From positions 1 to 64,000 of the forward strand of contig JAITGM010000022.1 in assembly GCA_031280685.1 (NCBI GenBank): a stretch of DNA of 64,000 bases, in the 5' to 3' direction. A model generated the notes under the pieces. It had not been told where the DNA came from. It was given only the letters and a program-made list of their open reading frames with translations, and did no database searches. The stretch's first letter is position 1. Each line of letters starts with the position of its first letter. The position numbers and the translations under genes are program-made. Origin of the DNA: Christensenellaceae bacterium (GTDB taxonomy: Bacteria; Bacillota; Clostridia; Christensenellales; UBA1750). Below are positions 54,383 through 62,342 of this stretch, piece after piece.

Positions 54383-54411
54383 TTGACGTCCCCCTTTCGC
54401 CGGCGTATACT
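54383..54411 (+). promoter_or_regulatory. Promoter of glnN
   Basis: TTGACG (54383-54388), a 17-bp spacer and TATACT (54406-54411). Transcription should start about 54418, just before the hexaloop hairpin. Confidence 0.75.
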
Positions 54412-54420
54412 GCTTTTAAC

Positions 54421-54478
54421 CAGCAAAGACGCTGAAGCATGGCCTTGGTCTGTGCCTTTCAGGTCTTTTTTGTTTTTT
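54421..54478 (+). promoter_or_regulatory. glnN leader: hexaloop hairpin overlapping a terminator
   Basis: CAGC-AAAGAC-GCTG (54421-54434) is a hairpin with a six-base loop that has A at position 1 and G at position 4, as in ANTAR-binding hairpins. Its 3' half is shared with the 5' arm of an intrinsic terminator: AGAC, bulged G, CTGAA pairs with TTCAG-GTCT, then TTTTTGTTTTTT (54427-54478). The two folds exclude each other. I could not find a clear second hexaloop. Confidence 0.6.
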
Positions 54479-54520
54479 CTAAGGTCAACGATGAAAATTT
54501 CGAGTTTGGAGGAAGGTCAA

Positions 54521-56614
54521 ATGACGAAAGTCCCCGAGTTGTTCGGCAGCCTGGTCTTCGATGAATCGACGATGCGCGAGCTACTGCCCAAGGATGCCTA
54601 TAGGGCTCTGAAGGCCGCGATCGCCCAAAGCAAACCCCTCACCCCCGATGTAGCGAACGTAGTCGCCGCCGCGATGAAGAGCTGGGCCCTTGAAAAGGGC
54701 GCGACCCACTTCACCCACTGGTTCCAGCCGATGACCGGCATCACCGCCGAAAAGCACGATTCCTTCATCTCCCCCACGGGCGATGGCCGCGTCATCATGG
54801 AGTTTTCGGGCAAGGAACTCATCAAGGGCGAGCCCGACGCCTCCTCCTTCCCCTCGGGCGGCCTGCGCGCCACCTTCGAGGCCCGCGGCTACACCGCCTG
54901 GGATCCTTCCTCCTTTGCCTTCATCAAGGATAACACGCTCTGCATCCCCACAGCGTTCTGCTCCTATTCGGGCGAGGCGCTCGATAAGAAGACCCCCCTC
55001 CTGCGCTCGATGGAGGCGGTTTCCAGGCAGGCCGTGCGCGTCTTGCACCTACTGGGCAAGACCCAGGTTAAAAACGTCAAGTCCACCGTTGGCGCCGAGC
55101 AGGAATACTTCCTGATCGACAAGGAAGTCTACCTCAAGCGCAAGGATCTCATCTACACCGGCCGCACGCTCTTCGGCGCGGAGCCGCCCAAGGGCCAGCA
55201 GCTCGAAGACCACTACTTCGGCGCGATCAAACCCCGCGTGGCCGCCTTCATGCAGGAGCTGGACGAGGAGCTTTGGAAGCTCGGCGTGCCCTCGAAGACC
55301 CGCCATAACGAGGTCGCCCCGGCCCAGCACGAGATGGCCCCGGTCTTTAACACCACCAACGTCGCCACAGACCAAAATCAGCTCGCTATGGAGCTGATGA
55401 AAAAGGTCGCGGCACGCCACGGTATGGTCTGCCTCCTGCACGAAAAGCCCTTCGCGGGCGTCAACGGCTCGGGCAAGCACAACAACTGGTCCCTTTCGAC
55501 CGACAGCGGCGAAAACCTCCTCGATCCGGGCTCTACCCCCTATGAAAACGCTCAATTCCTGCTCTTTTTGGCAGCGGTGATCAAGGCCGTGGATGACCAC
55601 CAGGATCTTTTGCGCGTTTCCGTCGCCTCGGCCGGCAACGACCACCGCCTGGGCGCCAACGAAGCGCCGCCCGCCATCGTGTCGATGTTCCTGGGCGACG
55701 AGCTCACCGGCATTCTCGAAGCCATCGAGCAGGGCTCGGGCTACAACTCGAAGGCCTCCTCAGAAATCGCCATCGGCGCCGATGTGCTGCCCACCTTCCC
55801 GCGCGACAACACCGACCGCAACCGCACTTCGCCCTTTGCCTTCACCGGCAACAAGTTCGAGTTCCGCATGCTGGGCTCCTCGTTCTCGGTGGCGGACTCC
55901 AACACCGTGCTCAACACCATCGTGGCCGAGGCGCTTTCGCTCTTTGCGGCCGATCTTGAAAAGGCTTCCGACATCAACGCGGCCATCGCGGACATTGTGG
56001 CCCGCACGATGAAGGAGCATAAGCGCATCATTTTCAACGGCAATAACTACGCGGCCGAATGGGTTGTGGAGGCAGAAAAGCGCGGCCTGCTCAACCTGCG
56101 CTCCACGCCCGAAGCCCTCAAGCGCTTCGCGACCGAGCAAAACGCCAAGCTGTTCGAAAAGCATGGCGTGCTCAGCCGCACGGAGCTGCACTCCAGGCAG
56201 GAAATCTTCTTCGAAGGCTATTCGAAGATCATCGCCATCGAGGCTAGCTGCCTGGTTTCCATCACCCGCAAGCGCTTGCTGCCCGCAGTTCTTGAGTATT
56301 CCAAGGAGCTGGCGGCCACCGCCTTGGCCAAAAAGCAGCTCTCGCAAGCCATCGACACCGGCGTAGAGGAAAGGCAGGTCACCAAGCTTTCGGCCCTGGC
56401 CACCAAGCTGGACGAGAAGCTGAACCAGCTCATCACCGCCATTGCAGACAGCGAAAAGCTCAGCGACGGCGCCGAGCTTGCGGACTTTTCGCACGATAAG
56501 GTCTTTGCCTCGATGGAGGCTCTCCGCATCGTGATCGACGAGGTCGAGCTGATCGTGGCCAAGAAATATTGGCCGGTGCCCACCTACGGCGATCTGCTTT
56601 TCAGCGTGCAGTAA
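54521..56614 (+). CDS. glnN: Type III glutamine synthetase
   Basis: Large GS-III enzyme of 697 residues (usual about 700) that condenses glutamate and ammonia using ATP. GS-III features are [42 protein letters not shown], the metal region [31 protein letters not shown] and [16 protein letters not shown] helical C-terminal part around [16 protein letters not shown] is unique to this type. ATG 54521 follows GGAGG by eight bases, 46 codons inside the track's ORF. Its leader has an attenuator-like terminator, and the gene diverges from the glutamate synthase operon. Confidence 0.96.
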   Translation: MTKVPELFGSLVFDESTMRELLPKDAYRALKAAIAQSKPLTPDVANVVAAAMKSWALEKGATHFTHWFQPMTGITAEKHDSFISPTGDGRVIMEFSGKELIKGEPDASSFPSGGLRATFEARGYTAWDPSSFAFIKDNTLCIPTAFCSYSGEALDKKTPLLRSMEAVSRQAVRVLHLLGKTQVKNVKSTVGAEQEYFLIDKEVYLKRKDLIYTGRTLFGAEPPKGQQLEDHYFGAIKPRVAAFMQELDEELWKLGVPSKTRHNEVAPAQHEMAPVFNTTNVATDQNQLAMELMKKVAARHGMVCLLHEKPFAGVNGSGKHNNWSLSTDSGENLLDPGSTPYENAQFLLFLAAVIKAVDDHQDLLRVSVASAGNDHRLGANEAPPAIVSMFLGDELTGILEAIEQGSGYNSKASSEIAIGADVLPTFPRDNTDRNRTSPFAFTGNKFEFRMLGSSFSVADSNTVLNTIVAEALSLFAADLEKASDINAAIADIVARTMKEHKRIIFNGNNYAAEWVVEAEKRGLLNLRSTPEALKRFATEQNAKLFEKHGVLSRTELHSRQEIFFEGYSKIIAIEASCLVSITRKRLLPAVLEYSKELAATALAKKQLSQAIDTGVEERQVTKLSALATKLDEKLNQLITAIADSEKLSDGAELADFSHDKVFASMEALRIVIDEVELIVAKKYWPVPTYGDLLFSVQ

Positions 56615-56631
56615 GCCAGCCACAAAAACGC

Positions 56632-56658
56632 CGTTGGCGGCGCTTCGCGCCGCCAACG
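56632..56658 (-). terminator. Terminator on minus after the OtnK-like gene
   Basis: CGTTGGCGGCGC and its complement pair around TTC, with CGTTTTTG following on minus. It stops transcripts coming from 56840. Confidence 0.6.
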
Positions 56659-56686
56659 AGGGGCCTACCGCCCGCTTACGCGGGCT

Positions 56687-56754
56687 AGCCGCAAAGCAAA
56701 GAGGAAGCCGCACGGGGCTATGCCACCGTGCGGCTTCCTCTTTGCTTTGCGGCT
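56687..56754. terminator. Hairpin with 29-bp perfect arms
   Basis: AGCCGCAAAGCAAAGAGGAA continues to a 29-base left arm that is exactly repeated in reverse after a ten-base loop. CTTTGCTTTG at the right end could act as a tail. It lies between convergent glnN and the OtnK-like gene, so a bidirectional terminator is likely. Confidence 0.6.
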
Positions 56755-56839
56755 GGGCGGCTTCGCCGCCCGGTGGGCCCCCCTGGAGCCTCGTTCGAGC
56801 TTGCATCAAAAAACGCGGCGCCTCCGCCGGGCGGAGCGC

Positions 56840-58267
56840 TCAGGCGCCCATCAGGGCTTGAAGCGCTTCAAGCAGCGCATCTTCAGCGCCGACGTTGCCG
56901 GGGAAGATCACCAGCGGCAGGCCGGGGAAGCGGCTGCCCTCGCCCGTCTGCCAGACGGGCACGCCGGGCAGGATCTGCCCCAAAACCGTCGCCTTTTCAA
57001 CCCGTAGCGCCTTCACGCCGATTTCGCTGGAGGTGATGCCGCCCTTGGCGACCAAGAAGCCCGGTCGTACGGGGAGCTCCGCCACGATTGAGGTCAGCGC
57101 GTCCGCGATTTGGAGCGAAAGCCTGAGCTTTTCCTCGGCATTGAAGCCCTCTGGCGCGACGAGCTGCCGCGAGGTGTAGACCACGGCGCTCTCGCCCTTG
57201 GCGATGAGAGAGGCGCAGCCCTCGCGAATCCGCATGGCTTGCTCCATGAGGCCGCCACTCAGCGCCAGGGAGGCGTCGAGCTCGAAGAAATAGAGCGGCA
57301 GGGTGCTTTGGCGCAGGGCTTCGAGCTGCGCCGTGGTCTTTTGCACGTGGGAGCCGACGACAACAAGGCCGCCGCCGCGTTCGCCGGGCAAGCGCATTTC
57401 ACCACGGGTTAAAAGTGGCTTTTCGGCGATCATCCCCAACGCCTTGGGCACGGCGGCCGCCGTGCGCAGCAGGAATTCCTTACCGGCCGCGAAGGCGCGC
57501 AGGAGCGCCGCGCAAAAGGCCCAAACGTCGGCGTCCGCGCAGGCGTTGACGATGACCTTTTGAAACCCTTCCACTTTAAGAAGCTTATTTGCGATGCCCT
57601 CGATATCGAGCGCGCGCAGCTCACCCAACGAGACCGAAACGCAGCCCTCGGCCGCAAAGCGCCCGGCCGTCTTTTCCTCGACCCAAGCCTTGAGGTCTGA
57701 GGAGGCGTAGCCGAAGGTCTTATCCTTGGCGAACTCGGTTTCCCCGGCGGGCACGAGCATTTCGCCCTCGAGCACATAGTGGGTATCGCCATAGGTGAAG
57801 CGGCCACCCTCCTTAAAGTAGGGCAGCAAAACCTCGCCCGAAAAGAGCTTTTTCCCCTCGTTTTCGATGGTTTTGCGCAGGATTTCGGTTTCCATCGGAT
57901 AATGGCCGCGCAGGGTCGAGTCGCTGCGGCTGATGAGCAGAAAATCCTTGCCCGTTTGGGCCGAAACCCGCACCAGATTGCGCGCGATTTGCTCGTGCAG
58001 GGCCTGCGATTCGGCCGCCGGCAGCCCGCGCGAGTTCGTAAGCAAAAAGAAGAGCGGCGAAGCTTCGACAAAGGCCTCGAGCAGAGCCTTTTCGCCAAAC
58101 GAAGTGTAGACGCTCACGCCGTGCACGGTCTGCACGCCGGTGGGGTCGTCGTCGAGCACGACGATCTTGCGGCCGAAGACCTCGGCCTGGGCCTTGAGCA
58201 GGGCTAAGGCTTCGCTGGGCCTCTCGGCAGGCAGCTTCGCGAAGGCTTGGGCCTTCAAAAGGCTCAC
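56840..58267 (-). CDS. Four-carbon acid sugar kinase family protein (OtnK/DUF1537)
   Basis: Kinase-like protein of 475 residues with an N-terminal substrate domain (VVLDDDPTGVQTVHGV, the family's DDDPTG motif; SRSDSTLRGHYPMETE) and a C-terminal nucleotide domain (VVVGSHVQKTTAQLEALR, AKGGITSSEIG, WQTGEGSRFPGLPLVIFPGNVG). Studied relatives phosphorylate 3-oxo-tetronate or D-threonate/erythronate. It overlaps the start of its partner gene by four bases (ATGA). With a racemase-fold enzyme instead of the usual aldolase or dehydrogenase, the pathway is not clear. Confidence 0.88.
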   Translation of the reverse strand: MSLLKAQAFAKLPAERPSEALALLKAQAEVFGRKIVVLDDDPTGVQTVHGVSVYTSFGEKALLEAFVEASPLFFLLTNSRGLPAAESQALHEQIARNLVRVSAQTGKDFLLISRSDSTLRGHYPMETEILRKTIENEGKKLFSGEVLLPYFKEGGRFTYGDTHYVLEGEMLVPAGETEFAKDKTFGYASSDLKAWVEEKTAGRFAAEGCVSVSLGELRALDIEGIANKLLKVEGFQKVIVNACADADVWAFCAALLRAFAAGKEFLLRTAAAVPKALGMIAEKPLLTRGEMRLPGERGGGLVVVGSHVQKTTAQLEALRQSTLPLYFFELDASLALSGGLMEQAMRIREGCASLIAKGESAVVYTSRQLVAPEGFNAEEKLRLSLQIADALTSIVAELPVRPGFLVAKGGITSSEIGVKALRVEKATVLGQILPGVPVWQTGEGSRFPGLPLVIFPGNVGAEDALLEALQALMGA

Positions 58268-58923
58268 GCGCCGATGACCTCCTTGAGATATTCCACGCCG
58301 AGCCGGGGGCTAGAAAGCACCGGCTTTTCGATGTGCTTCAGGTAGGGCAGCAGCACGACCATCGAGCCCTGCGCCAGTACGATCACGTCGTTTTCCTTTG
58401 CTGCGGCCTCGATCTCGCCCAAGACCATCTGGTTGTGCTTTTCGACGTTGCCCTCCTCGATGAGCACCATCATCGCGCCCTTAACCAGCCGAATATCGAG
58501 CTCAATTTCCTCGCCGGCTTCCTTCGCCGCGCTCTCAATCAGCCGCGAGCTGGGCCCCACGGTCGAGGCGACGGTGGCGATCATGGCGATCTTCTTGCCC
58601 AGGGAAACCGCCTTGCGGGCCATGGCTTCGTCGATCTTGACCACGGGCACGTCCACAAAGGGGCGCAAACTATCCGCCACCTCGCCCACGGAGGAGCACT
58701 GGTTGAAGATCGCGTCCACGCCGAGGGATTCGGCCTGCTGGTAGTAGGAATACATCCTGCGGCGCACGCCGTCGGTCGGCGCGCCGTTGGCGTTCACCTC
58801 GCGGATCAGGCTCTCGTCCACGATCTGGGTCACGGTCACATCCGGCATGATCTCGGCGCAAAGCGCCTTTAAAACCTCATAGGATACGAAGCTCGTTTCC
58901 ACGATGGCGACGGATTTTCCCAT
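58264..58923 (-). CDS. Aspartate/glutamate racemase-family protein
   Basis: Protein of 219 residues with the Asp/Glu racemase fold: AIVETSFVSYEVLKAL at the N-terminus, FNQCSSVGEVADSL with the first catalytic Cys, and VSLGKKIAMIATVASTVGPS. The second active-site region reads VLAQGSMVVLLP, where true racemases have a second Cys, so it may be an isomerase, decarboxylase or lyase. I cut 14 codons to ATG 58923, preceded by GGGAGG. It is translated before and coupled to the OtnK-like kinase. Confidence 0.82.
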   Translation of the reverse strand: MGKSVAIVETSFVSYEVLKALCAEIMPDVTVTQIVDESLIREVNANGAPTDGVRRRMYSYYQQAESLGVDAIFNQCSSVGEVADSLRPFVDVPVVKIDEAMARKAVSLGKKIAMIATVASTVGPSSRLIESAAKEAGEEIELDIRLVKGAMMVLIEEGNVEKHNQMVLGEIEAAAKENDVIVLAQGSMVVLLPYLKHIEKPVLSSPRLGVEYLKEVIGA

Positions 58924-59353
58924 GTTGAGTTCCTCCCTTTGGCCTTGCGGCCTGTTTTGCTTCAAGTATACATCGCCCGGGGCCGGAAGGAAAGGGCGAA
59001 GTTCCCGCGCGGCTTTATTGGAAGGGTTTTGGCAATAAACGCAGAATTATTGAGGGCGAGAGAGGATTTTGCGGGGAGGAAATGCGGATGCCGGCATGAT
59101 TGCAGGCGGTTTTGGACTGGGCGGGGGACGACACGGCGAAGTGGACGCTGATTTGGACTGCATTCGCCGGAACGGTCGCGATGCTCGGCGGGGCGGTGGC
59201 GGGAATCGCCAAGGCCGCCGGGTTTTTCATCAAGCTGCGGCACGAGTGGAAGATAAAAGAGTGGGAAAAGGCCGAAAGATAGGCCCAAAGGCCGTAATTC
59301 CTCTCGATTGAGCCAAGCCTTTCGCCTGCGCGGAAGGCCTTAAGCTTGGCCAA
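58924..59353. other. Intergenic region ahead of the TPR gene
   Basis: Apart from the small ORF at 59100, I find no gene. A GGGGAGGAA ribosome site at 59072 leads only into a five-codon frame (ATG to TGA at 59099), after which TTG 59100 restarts. No good promoter is visible on plus. Confidence 0.4.
59100..59282 (+). CDS. Small membrane protein candidate, 60 residues
   Basis: Short frame starting at TTG directly after a TGA (TGATTG). It reads an acidic N-terminus (LDWAGDDTAKW), one likely membrane helix (TLIWTAFAGTVAMLGGAVAGIAKAAGFFI) and a basic, charged C-terminus (KLRHEWKIKEWEKAER), a sensible layout for a single-pass protein. A GGGGAGG lies 20 bases upstream before a five-codon ORF, so translation would be by restart. 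It resembles small holin-like or anchor proteins, but I recognise no family. A TPR gene follows 71 bases later. Confidence 0.4.
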   Translation: MQAVLDWAGDDTAKWTLIWTAFAGTVAMLGGAVAGIAKAAGFFIKLRHEWKIKEWEKAER

Positions 59354-60277
59354 GTGGAATATGACGCCGCGGAATACGAGAAGGCCAGGGCACACTTTGA
59401 AGAAGCGCTGGCGGAGCAAAAAAGGCTGACCAACGGGCACGACAACCTGGAGACCGCGGCGATTTATAACGCCCTGGGCATGGCGGCGGGCGCTTTGGCG
59501 GACTATGACGGGGCGATTGAAGGCTTTCGGAACGCGCTGGTGATTTACGACGAAAACGGGCCGGAAGAGAGCAACGCAGACCTGGCGATGATGAACAATA
59601 ACCTGGCGATCGTCCTCTTTCGGCAAGGGAAGTACGACGCGGCGCTTAGGGGTTACGAGAAGGCCTTGGCGGTGAAGGAAAAGGTCTTGGGGAAGGAGCA
59701 CCCCGACACGGCGGGCAGCTACTTGGGCATTGCCAATGTTTATTATGCCCAAAAGGAGTACGGCCAGGCGCTGGAGTGGCACAAGAAGGCCCTGGCGGCG
59801 AAGGAAAAGGCCTTGGGGAAGGAGCACCCCGACACGGCGAGCAGCTACAACAACATTGCGGTTGTTTATGCTGAGCAAAGGGAGTACGACCAGGCGCTGG
59901 AGTGGCACAAGAAGGCCCTGGCGGTGAAGGAAAAGGTCTTGGGTACGGAGCACCCCTCCACGGCGGCGAGTTACAACAACATCGCCAATGTTTATTATGC
60001 CCAAAAGGAGTACGGCCAGGCGCTGGAGTGGCACAAGAAGGCTTTGGCGGTGCGCGAAAAGGTCTTGGGTACGGAGCACCCCGACACGGCGGCGAGCTAC
60101 AACAACATCGGGGAAGTTTATTGCGCACAAGGCAGGCATGACGAAGCCAAGTGCTATTATGACAAGGCCTTGGCCATCTTCTCCAGAGCCTTTGACGAAA
60201 GCCATCCCTATGTGCAAGAAGTGCGCCGCAACCTCGCCCTGCTCGAAGCGGCGCGGGGCAGTTCCGCGCCCGGCTAG
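59354..60277 (+). CDS. Tetratricopeptide repeat protein (kinesin-light-chain-like)
   Basis: Repeat protein of 307 residues built of seven or so 42-residue TPR units of the TPR_12/kinesin light chain type; each contains a version of YNNIANVYYAQKEYGQALEW followed by HKKALAVKEKVLG and EHPDTA. It should form a superhelical scaffold that binds a partner protein. No enzymatic domain or signal is seen. The central units are nearly identical in DNA. GTG 59354 has no good ribosome site, and the frame is open upstream (EGLKLGQ) without a start, so the N-terminus may be truncated. Confidence 0.8.
   Translation: MEYDAAEYEKARAHFEEALAEQKRLTNGHDNLETAAIYNALGMAAGALADYDGAIEGFRNALVIYDENGPEESNADLAMMNNNLAIVLFRQGKYDAALRGYEKALAVKEKVLGKEHPDTAGSYLGIANVYYAQKEYGQALEWHKKALAAKEKALGKEHPDTASSYNNIAVVYAEQREYDQALEWHKKALAVKEKVLGTEHPSTAASYNNIANVYYAQKEYGQALEWHKKALAVREKVLGTEHPDTAASYNNIGEVYCAQGRHDEAKCYYDKALAIFSRAFDESHPYVQEVRRNLALLEAARGSSAPG
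59660..60148 (+). repeat. 126-bp tandem repeat within the TPR gene
   Basis: The block beginning at about 59756 (GAGTACGGCCAGGCGCTGGA) recurs at about 59882 and 60008 with few changes, with more diverged copies before and after. The period is 126 bp, exactly one 42-residue TPR unit. Such identity points to recent duplication and possible copy-number change. Confidence 0.85.
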
Positions 60278-60507
60278 GGGCTATGGCCTGCTCTTGCGGG
60301 CCCCGTTCCCCGTCATTGCGATTGCCGCGTCGCTTCGCTCCTCGCAACGACGGCGAAGTGACCCAGGGTTCCTCCTTCTTGCAGGGGTCTTCTCTGGATT
60401 GCCGCGTCGCTAACGCTCCTCGCAATGACGGCAAGGCCCATGCGTCAGTCATGGGCAGGTGACAAGCCCCTTCCCCCTGCCTTTTCGCGGATTTAAAGCA
60501 CAGGCTC
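60278..60507. repeat. Dispersed-repeat cluster downstream of the TPR gene
   Basis: Non-coding stretch with two copies of the 'CGTCATTGCGAGGAGCG..GCGACGCGGCAATCC' element. At 60311-60353 there is a reverse copy fused to the element's first bases, and at 60391-60431 a reverse copy reading TCTCTGGATTGCCGCGTCGC onward. Together they make inverted and direct arms that could fold. Confidence 0.7.
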
Positions 60508-60537
60508 TTGACTTGAGGGCGCCCCACGCCCTATGAT
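60508..60537 (+). promoter_or_regulatory. Promoter of purF
   Basis: TTGACT (60508-60513), an 18-bp spacer and TATGAT (60532-60537). It leaves a leader of only about 20 bases. Confidence 0.65.
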
Positions 60538-60564
60538 GGAGGAAAAAAAGGGGGGCGAATCGCT

Positions 60565-62025
60565 TTGCACGAGGAATGCGGCGTCTTTGGCGCCTATGGG
60601 CTTGCCTCCGCCGCCGAGCGGACGGCCATCGCGCTTTATGCCCTGCAGCATCGCGGGCAGGAGGGCTGTGGCATCGCCACCTACGATGAAAAAAGCGCCG
60701 CCATTCACATGGTCAAAAACCTGGGCCAGGTCAAGGACGTGTTTGGCCCGAAGGATTTTCTTGCGCTGCCGGGCGATAAGGCGGTCGGGCACGTGCGCTA
60801 TTCCACTACGGGTGGCAATCTGCCGCGCAATACCCAGCCCATGCTGGCGGGCACCCGCGAGGGCACGCTGGCGCTGGTGCACAACGGCAACCTCTCGAAC
60901 GCCGCGGCGCTGCGCGAGGCGCTCGAAGCCAAAGGGCTGATCTTCCAGACGGATTCCGACACCGAAGTGATCGCTTACCTGCTGGCGGGCGAGCTCATCC
61001 GCACGAAGGACATTGTGGCCGCCCTGCAGGCCGCAATGGGGCAAATGGAAGGCAGCTACTCGCTGGTGATGCTCCTGGGCGGCACCATGCTCGCCGTGCG
61101 CGACCCCTTCGGCATGCGCCCGCTGTGCATGGGGGAGGTTGACGGCAACCCGGTCTTCGCCTCAGAAAGCTGCGCGATTTCCGCCGTGCGCGGCCGCTTC
61201 GTGCGCGATTTGCGGCCCGGTGAAATCGTCCGCGTTCAGGATGGCAAGCTCGACGCCTTCCTTGGCGGCAAGCGCAGCTCCGGCGCGCTCTGCATTTTTG
61301 AGCATATTTACTTCGCCCGGCCGGATTCCGTCATCGACGGCCAAAGCGTTTACGAAGCTCGTCTGCGCGCGGGGCGAATTGCCGCCGAAAGCCACCCAGT
61401 CGAGGCCGATTTGGTCGTTGGCGTGCCCAATTCGGGGCTGATCGCGGCCATCGGCTATGCCGAAGGCTCGGGCATTCCCTACGGCGAGGCTTTTGTGATG
61501 AACCGCTACGTCGGCCGCACCTTCATCGAGCCCACACAAGAGATGCGGGCCTTAAAGGTGGGGCTAAAATTAAGCGTTCTTCGCCAGGCGGTTGCGGGCA
61601 AGCGCTTGGTGATGGTGGAAGATTCTCTGGTGCGCGCCACCACCACGGATCAAGTCGTGGCGTTGCTCAAGCGCGCCGGCGCCACCGAGGTGCACGTGCG
61701 CATCTGCGCGCCGCCATTCCTCTACCCCTGCTATTTCGGCACTGACGTGCCCTCGCGCGAGCTGCTCGCCTCGGTGCGCTGGAGCAACGAAGAGCTCACC
61801 CGCCACATTGGGGCGGACTCATTGCGCTTCCTGCCGCTCGAACGGCTGGGCGAGATTGCGCCAAACTCCGCCCTTGGCTTTTGCGAAGGCTGCTTTTCGG
61901 GCCAGTACCCCTACGGCCCTCCGGGCCTTCGCGGGCAGGGTGCTGCGGTACCCCCGCATGCCCCCCGTAAGGAAGCGGCCAACCTAGCGCACGGAACGCA
62001 TCCCCCCTTTTCGTCCGCTCTCTGA
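60565..62025 (+). CDS. purF: Amidophosphoribosyltransferase
   Basis: First enzyme of purine synthesis, 486 residues, making phosphoribosylamine from PRPP and glutamine. It starts at TTG after GGGGGG. The short propeptide MHEE precedes Cys5 of CGVFGAYG, the glutaminase nucleophile after processing. The PRPP motif is VMVEDSLVRATTTDQ. Cysteines in YPCYFGTD and CEGCFSG mark the [4Fe-4S] type known from Bacillus. The normal end would be soon after CEGCFSGQYP. The last 35 or so residues (Pro/Ala/His-rich) look like read-through into non-coding repeat DNA, so an ancestral stop has probably been lost. Confidence 0.94.
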   Translation: MHEECGVFGAYGLASAAERTAIALYALQHRGQEGCGIATYDEKSAAIHMVKNLGQVKDVFGPKDFLALPGDKAVGHVRYSTTGGNLPRNTQPMLAGTREGTLALVHNGNLSNAAALREALEAKGLIFQTDSDTEVIAYLLAGELIRTKDIVAALQAAMGQMEGSYSLVMLLGGTMLAVRDPFGMRPLCMGEVDGNPVFASESCAISAVRGRFVRDLRPGEIVRVQDGKLDAFLGGKRSSGALCIFEHIYFARPDSVIDGQSVYEARLRAGRIAAESHPVEADLVVGVPNSGLIAAIGYAEGSGIPYGEAFVMNRYVGRTFIEPTQEMRALKVGLKLSVLRQAVAGKRLVMVEDSLVRATTTDQVVALLKRAGATEVHVRICAPPFLYPCYFGTDVPSRELLASVRWSNEELTRHIGADSLRFLPLERLGEIAPNSALGFCEGCFSGQYPYGPPGLRGQGAAVPPHAPRKEAANLAHGTHPPFSSAL

Positions 62026-62130
62026 ATTGGCGCGTCACATCGCTCCTTGCAGGGACGAACGGCGAAGCGATCTGCACGGCCTCCCTTTCGCTATTGCGGG
62101 GAGGGCGGCAGTGACGCAATCCGCTCTGTT
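62024..62130. repeat. Diverged copies of the dispersed repeat
   Basis: GAATTGGCGCGTCACATCGC, continuing to CTCCTTGCAGGGACG, is a degenerate reverse copy, and TCGCTATTGCGGGGAGGGCG near 62089 a degenerate forward one. They lie directly after the purF stop. Confidence 0.45.
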
Positions 62131-62272
62131 GAAAAAGGGAGCGGCCGGGTTATTTCTTTGCCCCGCACAATGATGAAGGGTGCCCGCAAGGCAGAACGGC
62201 AGCGCTTGCCGGCGGCGGCGCGCCCTTCGCCGGCCCTTTTGCGCCCCGCGAAGACGGGCCCTCGCCGCGCGA

Positions 62273-62302
62273 TTGACAGCTCCGCGTTTTTGCCCGTATA
62301 AT
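62273..62302 (+). promoter_or_regulatory. Sigma-A promoter of proA
   Basis: TTGACA (62273-62278), an 18-bp spacer and a perfect TATAAT (62297-62302). Confidence 0.85.
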
Positions 62303-62342
62303 GAACGGTATTCCTTTGCGTTAAACGGGGAGGCGGCAATGA

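Noticed and set aside
55760-56809. 349-residue minus ORF opposite glnN
   Set aside because: Shadow frame; the glnN strand has unmistakable GS-III motifs.
59660-60148. Possible CRISPR or satellite array
   Set aside because: Period of 126 bp with no unique spacers, and every unit encodes a 42-residue TPR repeat in frame.
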